From: Gammaproteobacteria bacterium
GTDB lineage: Bacteria; Pseudomonadota; Gammaproteobacteria; Steroidobacterales; SZUA-146
NCBI GenBank assembly: GCA_003228965.1
Contig: QIGP01000006.1
Coordinates: 1-8,302, forward strand
Reading direction: 5' to 3'
Length of the DNA: 8,302 bases
Below, in pieces: positions 6,161 through 8,302 of the stretch. Each line of letters starts with the position of its first letter. Position 1 is the first letter of the stretch. The position numbers and the translations under genes were made by a program. Under the pieces are notes generated by a model. It saw only the letters and a program-made list of their open reading frames with translations, was not told the DNA's origin and searched no databases.

Positions 6161-8113
6161 TCAGTTTCCGATGTTGTCGCTTAAAAACTTATCCAGCGAC
6201 TCCAGAATCACTTTTCGTGCAGGCGTATTAGTCATGCTGTGCCCACCCAAATCTACCGTTACGTAGTCCACCTGTTTTTTGAGCTTACCGAGCTGTTTGG
6301 CCATACGCTCACCTTGCTCTTCGTGCACACGAGTGTCGTCTTTGGCCTGAATAATCAACATGGGTATGGTGATACGCCCAGCCTGGTGGTAAGGCGATAT
6401 ATCACTAAGTGATGCGCCCTCTCGCTCCCAGTCTTTAACCCACGCTTTACCGCCAATGTACTTACGGTCGTCGTTGACCATGCGCGGCACGTCAAGCACA
6501 CCGTTGATACTCGCAGCACACTGGAACAGATCGGGAGTTTTAACCGCACCCATCGCCGCGGCGTAGCCACCGTAAGACCAACCGACGATACACAAACGCT
6601 CAGGGTCAGCTATGCCCGACTCCACCAACCATTTAGCGCCGTCGGTAACATCGTCTTGCATAAGCCCGCCCCACTCGTTGCGGCCTGCATCGCGGTGAGA
6701 GTATCCGTAACCCGTTGAACCACGGAAGTTCGGTTGCAATACCGCGTAGCCTCTTGAAGCCAGAAACTGCGTCAGGAACCAGAAGCTCTGGTCGTCACGC
6801 GCCGCAGGTCCACCGTGCGGCAGGACAATAGTTGGGAGATTCTTGTCCGCACTTCCAACTGGTAGCGTCAAATAGCCTGGTATGTCGTAGCCGTCTCTTG
6901 CTGAATAACTAACCGGCTTAACCGGGCTCAGCAGTTCAGGCTTCAACCCGGGCATAAGTTCCGTAAGCACGTCCATGCTTTTGGCTGCCCGGTCCCAGTA
7001 ATAAAGAACGCCAGGGTCCGTGTCGCTGGATACTTTAACCAGCAGCTGTTTGCGGTCGGCAGACAGACTCACAAGTTTAACGACCATGCCCGCAAAGGCT
7101 TTCTCTGCCGTGCGCTGCAAACGATCGTATTCTTTGTCAAAGTATTTAGTACGCCCCTGATGAGTCGTGTAGCTAACGCCCACCGGCCGGCCGGACAGCC
7201 CGTCAATTTTCACGCTATCAATGTCGTAGTCACCGTTGTCAAACACGTTCTCTACAATTGATCCGTCGGTAATGTTCATTTTCACCACGACTTTACGACC
7301 ACTATCACCAGGCCCGAACGCGTAAACTACCATCGGGTCTTCCGTAAACCGTATCGGCCGCCAACCACGGTCCCACCAGTCGGAACGCGTCGCGCTCTTC
7401 CAGTCGCCCTCGTTGTTTAAAAACCTCACGGTAAATTCAGAGCGGTAGTAGCCCCAGCCCAAACGCACAACGTTATCGGCATCAACCATCCACCATTGAA
7501 CGCCTTGAATACCACCGCGGACGTTACTGTAGTCACTGTTATTAACGTTGACTTTGCGTACTTCACTCTTACCGTCAAAGTCTTCGTCCAGGCTCACCAG
7601 AATGTGGTCAGGCTCGTCTGGCAGCCAGGCAATGACGTTGTCCTGAAGCTGCGGAGCCACGCCCTGCCCGGTGCGGCTTAGCTTGGATCCCGTAGTTGAC
7701 TTGGGATTGGCAGGTTTAATTATGAACTTGGAATCTGTGCCGTCCCGCTTGATCGAACCAAGGCGCGTCTCTGTTACCTCGGTTTCAAAGCGCTCTGCGA
7801 AAAACTCCAATGAGAATACGACCCGCTCGTTGTTGGCCCAGTTCAGCCAGTTAAACTCCAGCTCACCGGGCGGCGGAACGACTTTGCGCCCGTCGGGGTT
7901 AAAGACTGGCTGAATCACAATGTGATTGCGCCCTTTGATGGGATAGAAAAACGCAATGTGGCTGCCATCGGGTGACAGCTTCGCGTTCTGCATTAACGGT
8001 AGCTGTGCGAACGCTTCCAGGGGTAGCTCGGACGGCGTTTTGGCGCCATCGGCAAACGCTGGCACTGCCAGCAGTGCGCCTACAACAAGCGCGACAATTT
8101 TTGATCGATACAT
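6161..8113 (-). CDS. Secreted S9-family serine peptidase (prolyl oligopeptidase superfamily), upstream copy
   Basis: This 650-aa protein is paralogous to the product of 3221-5176. By hand count about 70% of the last 166 residues are identical. Residues 1-21 are a Sec signal peptide (MYRSKIVALVVGALLAVPAFA, cleavage likely before Asp22). The mature start shares LPLEAFAQL with the paralog. The propeller-like domain spans about 40-395 and the alpha/beta-hydrolase domain about 400-648. PHGGPA (432-437), NFRGSTGYG (462-470), GWSYGG with Ser513, Asp592 in QAKDD and His625 in GGHSM all fall at the same numbers as in the paralog. Both copies therefore look catalytically competent. The ATG at 8113 is preferred because it opens the signal peptide and has GAAGGG six bases upstream. 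The in-frame ATG at 8182 lies upstream of the predicted promoter. Likely function is extracytoplasmic peptide hydrolysis; the substrate is unknown. Confidence 0.93.
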   Translation of the reverse strand: MYRSKIVALVVGALLAVPAFADGAKTPSELPLEAFAQLPLMQNAKLSPDGSHIAFFYPIKGRNHIVIQPVFNPDGRKVVPPPGELEFNWLNWANNERVVFSLEFFAERFETEVTETRLGSIKRDGTDSKFIIKPANPKSTTGSKLSRTGQGVAPQLQDNVIAWLPDEPDHILVSLDEDFDGKSEVRKVNVNNSDYSNVRGGIQGVQWWMVDADNVVRLGWGYYRSEFTVRFLNNEGDWKSATRSDWWDRGWRPIRFTEDPMVVYAFGPGDSGRKVVVKMNITDGSIVENVFDNGDYDIDSVKIDGLSGRPVGVSYTTHQGRTKYFDKEYDRLQRTAEKAFAGMVVKLVSLSADRKQLLVKVSSDTDPGVLYYWDRAAKSMDVLTELMPGLKPELLSPVKPVSYSARDGYDIPGYLTLPVGSADKNLPTIVLPHGGPAARDDQSFWFLTQFLASRGYAVLQPNFRGSTGYGYSHRDAGRNEWGGLMQDDVTDGAKWLVESGIADPERLCIVGWSYGGYAAAMGAVKTPDLFQCAASINGVLDVPRMVNDDRKYIGGKAWVKDWEREGASLSDISPYHQAGRITIPMLIIQAKDDTRVHEEQGERMAKQLGKLKKQVDYVTVDLGGHSMTNTPARKVILESLDKFLSDNIGN

Positions 8114-8147
8114 TTTTGGCCCTTCCATATTCTTATGCTGTGGCCAA

Positions 8148-8156
8148 ATTCTAACA
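8148..8156 (-). promoter_or_regulatory. Candidate extended -10 promoter for the upstream S9 peptidase
   Basis: On the minus strand TGTTAGAAT combines a TG extension (8155-8156) with TAGAAT (8148-8153), five of six matches to TATAAT. No good -35 is spaced correctly. Transcription would start near 8141 and give a leader of about 28 nt before the ATG at 8113. It differs in type from the promoter of the downstream copy. Confidence 0.35.
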
Positions 8157-8234
8157 AGATTCGACAAGGTTGGGACCACCATGAAGCGCGGAATAACAAA
8201 AAAATAACGGTTTCTATGGCTAAATACGCCACGA

Positions 8235-8266
8235 TTTATCGATCAGCCGCCCTTCTTGTCGATAAA
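8235..8266. repeat. Inverted repeat upstream of the peptidase pair
   Basis: TTTATCGA (8235-8242) and TCGATAAA (8259-8266) form a perfect 8-bp inverted repeat with a 16-base spacer. It lies about 95-125 bases upstream of the predicted transcription start of the upstream S9 peptidase. It could be an operator or the remnant of a hairpin for a gene beyond the edge. Short reading frames touch this region on both strands, for example from an ATG at 8216 to the edge on plus, but none is long enough to call. Confidence 0.35.
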
Positions 8267-8302
8267 CAAAATGGAGCAGGCTTTGTAGAGTTGATTTGCA
8301 GG

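Noticed and set aside
8114..8182. N-terminal extension of the upstream S9 peptidase to 8182
   Set aside because: It would place 23 residues before the signal peptide and start upstream of the predicted transcription start.
8216..8302. Plus-strand frame from an ATG at 8216 to the right edge (29 codons)
   Set aside because: It is open but too short to judge, has no clear ribosome binding site, and minus-strand frames in the same bases are also open for similar lengths.

Overview
This 8.3 kb window looks like the chromosome of a gammaproteobacterium of moderate GC content. The reasons are E. coli-like TsaD, FolB and S21 sequences, the divergent tsaD/rpsU arrangement, Sec signal peptides and a lipoprotein with a lipobox. 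I cannot name the species. The window is mainly housekeeping plus an exported-peptidase locus. I see no phage, insertion sequence, CRISPR array, tRNA or rRNA.

Left part (1-2277), all on the minus strand. In transcription order it holds tsaD (tRNA t6A modification), a fused folB-folK gene (two folate steps in one polypeptide), and the first 52 codons of an exported lipoprotein, probably an S41-type peptidase, which runs off the left edge.

Middle (2415-3124), plus strand. rpsU (ribosomal protein S21) diverges from tsaD across a 137 bp gap and is followed by yqeY (GatB/YqeY family). In many gammaproteobacteria dnaG and rpoD follow here as the macromolecular synthesis operon. In this window they do not: the next gene is convergent and unrelated.

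Right part (3221-8113), minus strand. Two tandem paralogous S9-family serine peptidases (about 650 aa each, both with signal peptides and an intact Ser/Asp/His triad at matching positions) flank a small DUF2007 protein with a C-terminal zinc finger. The upstream peptidase ends at a strong intrinsic terminator (6110-6144), and the downstream one has its own good sigma-70-type promoter (5205-5233). The two copies are therefore probably separate transcription units. The likely biology is periplasmic peptide breakdown, but nothing here proves the substrate.

The 5748-6109 gap holds no confident gene. It contains a 12-bp palindrome, a small unassigned reading frame and a compact hairpin. The last 190 bases upstream of the right-hand peptidase hold its promoter and an inverted repeat, with no confident gene. 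I did not find convincing evidence of a new system. The points most worth a second look are the peptidase pair, the folB-folK fusion, the zinc-finger DUF2007 protein and the missing dnaG-rpoD.
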